Assembly (NCBI GenBank): GCA_022071945.1
Contig: JAJVIN010000004.1
Span: forward strand, 1-64,000
From: Thermoanaerobaculia bacterium
GTDB taxonomy: Bacteria > Acidobacteriota > Thermoanaerobaculia > UBA5066
Reading direction: 5' to 3'
DNA length: 64,000 bases
The notes below the pieces were generated by a model. The model saw only the letters and a list, made by a program, of their open reading frames with translations. It did not search any database and was not told where the DNA came from. Shown one piece after another: positions 63,885-64,000 of the stretch (its first letter is position 1; each line of letters opens with the position of its first letter). Made by a program: the position numbers and the translations under genes.

Positions 63885-64000
63885 ATGAACATCCCCGACC
63901 TGTTTCGTCTCGATGGCCGCATCGCCCTCGTCACGGGTGCGACCGGAGGGCTCGGCGGCGCGATGGCGGAGGCACTGGCCGCCGCGGGGGCCGACGTCGT
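63885..64000 (+). CDS. SDR-family dehydrogenase, 5' part only (KduD-like)
   Basis: The reading begins MNIPDLFRLDGRIALVTGATG, continues GGLGGAMAEALAAAGADVV and runs off the window at 64000. The T-G-x-x-x-G-x-G cofactor motif is intact. The opening resembles KduD-type 2-deoxy-D-gluconate 3-dehydrogenases. It is divergent from the GntR gene with a 289-base gap that carries an operator-like site. If it is KduD, the SDR at 62052-62828 may serve another step. Confidence 0.6.
   Translation, partial: MNIPDLFRLDGRIALVTGATGGLGGAMAEALAAAGADV

Noticed and set aside
1-64000. CRISPR arrays
   Set aside because: I found no series of evenly spaced identical repeats with unique spacers; the tandem repeats at 51379 and 59156 have no spacers.
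1-64000. Prophage or integrative element
   Set aside because: No integrase, capsid, portal or tail-like proteins were seen; only the IS21-like end at the left edge is mobile-type.

Overview
This is a GC-rich, gene-dense bacterial chromosome segment, most likely from an Acidobacteriota member (possibly Thermoanaerobaculia or Holophagae-like). Three things point there: a Ser/Thr kinase with a PD40/TolB-like C-terminal half, an Oar-type TonB receptor with an N-terminal carboxypeptidase-regulatory-like domain, and a penicillin-acylase-family enzyme with tandem C-terminal modules that I associate from memory with this phylum. The phylum is an inference; no rRNA or marker set is present.

Layout. 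1-5.4 kb: toxin-antitoxin material (a Phd-like antitoxin remnant abutting an IS21-like end, two PIN toxins, one ribbon-helix-helix antitoxin, one eroded PIN fragment) around a kinase/lipoprotein pair. 5.5-26 kb: housekeeping and signalling genes: PHP phosphoesterase, GT21/HpnI-like glycosyltransferase, small exported proteins, tRNA-Asn, htpX, SpoIIE-type phosphatase, M20 peptidase with a histone-H1-like tail, an extended Hfq-like protein, RicT-like PSP1 protein, pgi, a giant flavoprotein, and a LytS/LytTR pair. 26-32.7 kb: first uronate locus with kdgK and a LarA-like racemase in one direction, and SDR, UxaE-like epimerase and ExuT in the other. 32.7-36.5 kb: napD plus a gene in which NapA and NapB are joined in one reading frame. 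36.6-38.1 kb: gnd.

38.3-64 kb: a pectin/uronate region. It encodes a secreted GH105, a GH43 lipoprotein, a 998-residue CE8-CE12-PL10 three-enzyme protein, a Tat-exported Gfo/Idh/MocA protein, a penicillin-acylase-like enzyme, a SpoIIE phosphatase with an apparent extracytoplasmic sugar-binding-like domain, GH28, KduI, DUF4861, a TonB receptor, UxaC, an L-fuconate-dehydratase-like enolase, KduD-like SDRs and a FadR/GntR regulator.

How it works together (inference): methyl and acetyl groups are removed and the backbone is cut by the CE8-CE12-PL10 protein and GH28. Oligomers enter through the TonB receptor and are trimmed by GH105 and GH43. Monomers enter through ExuT. Galacturonate flows through UxaC, the UxaE-like epimerase and an SDR reductase to mannonate; unsaturated uronates flow through KduI and KduD to 2-keto-3-deoxygluconate, which KdgK phosphorylates. 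Mannonate dehydratase and KDPG aldolase are not seen here. Short TGGT-NNN-ACCA-type sites in several intergenic regions suggest one regulon under the FadR-type regulator at 62.8-63.6 kb. The strongest novelty candidates are the NapA-NapB fusion, the triple pectin enzyme and this shared operator family.
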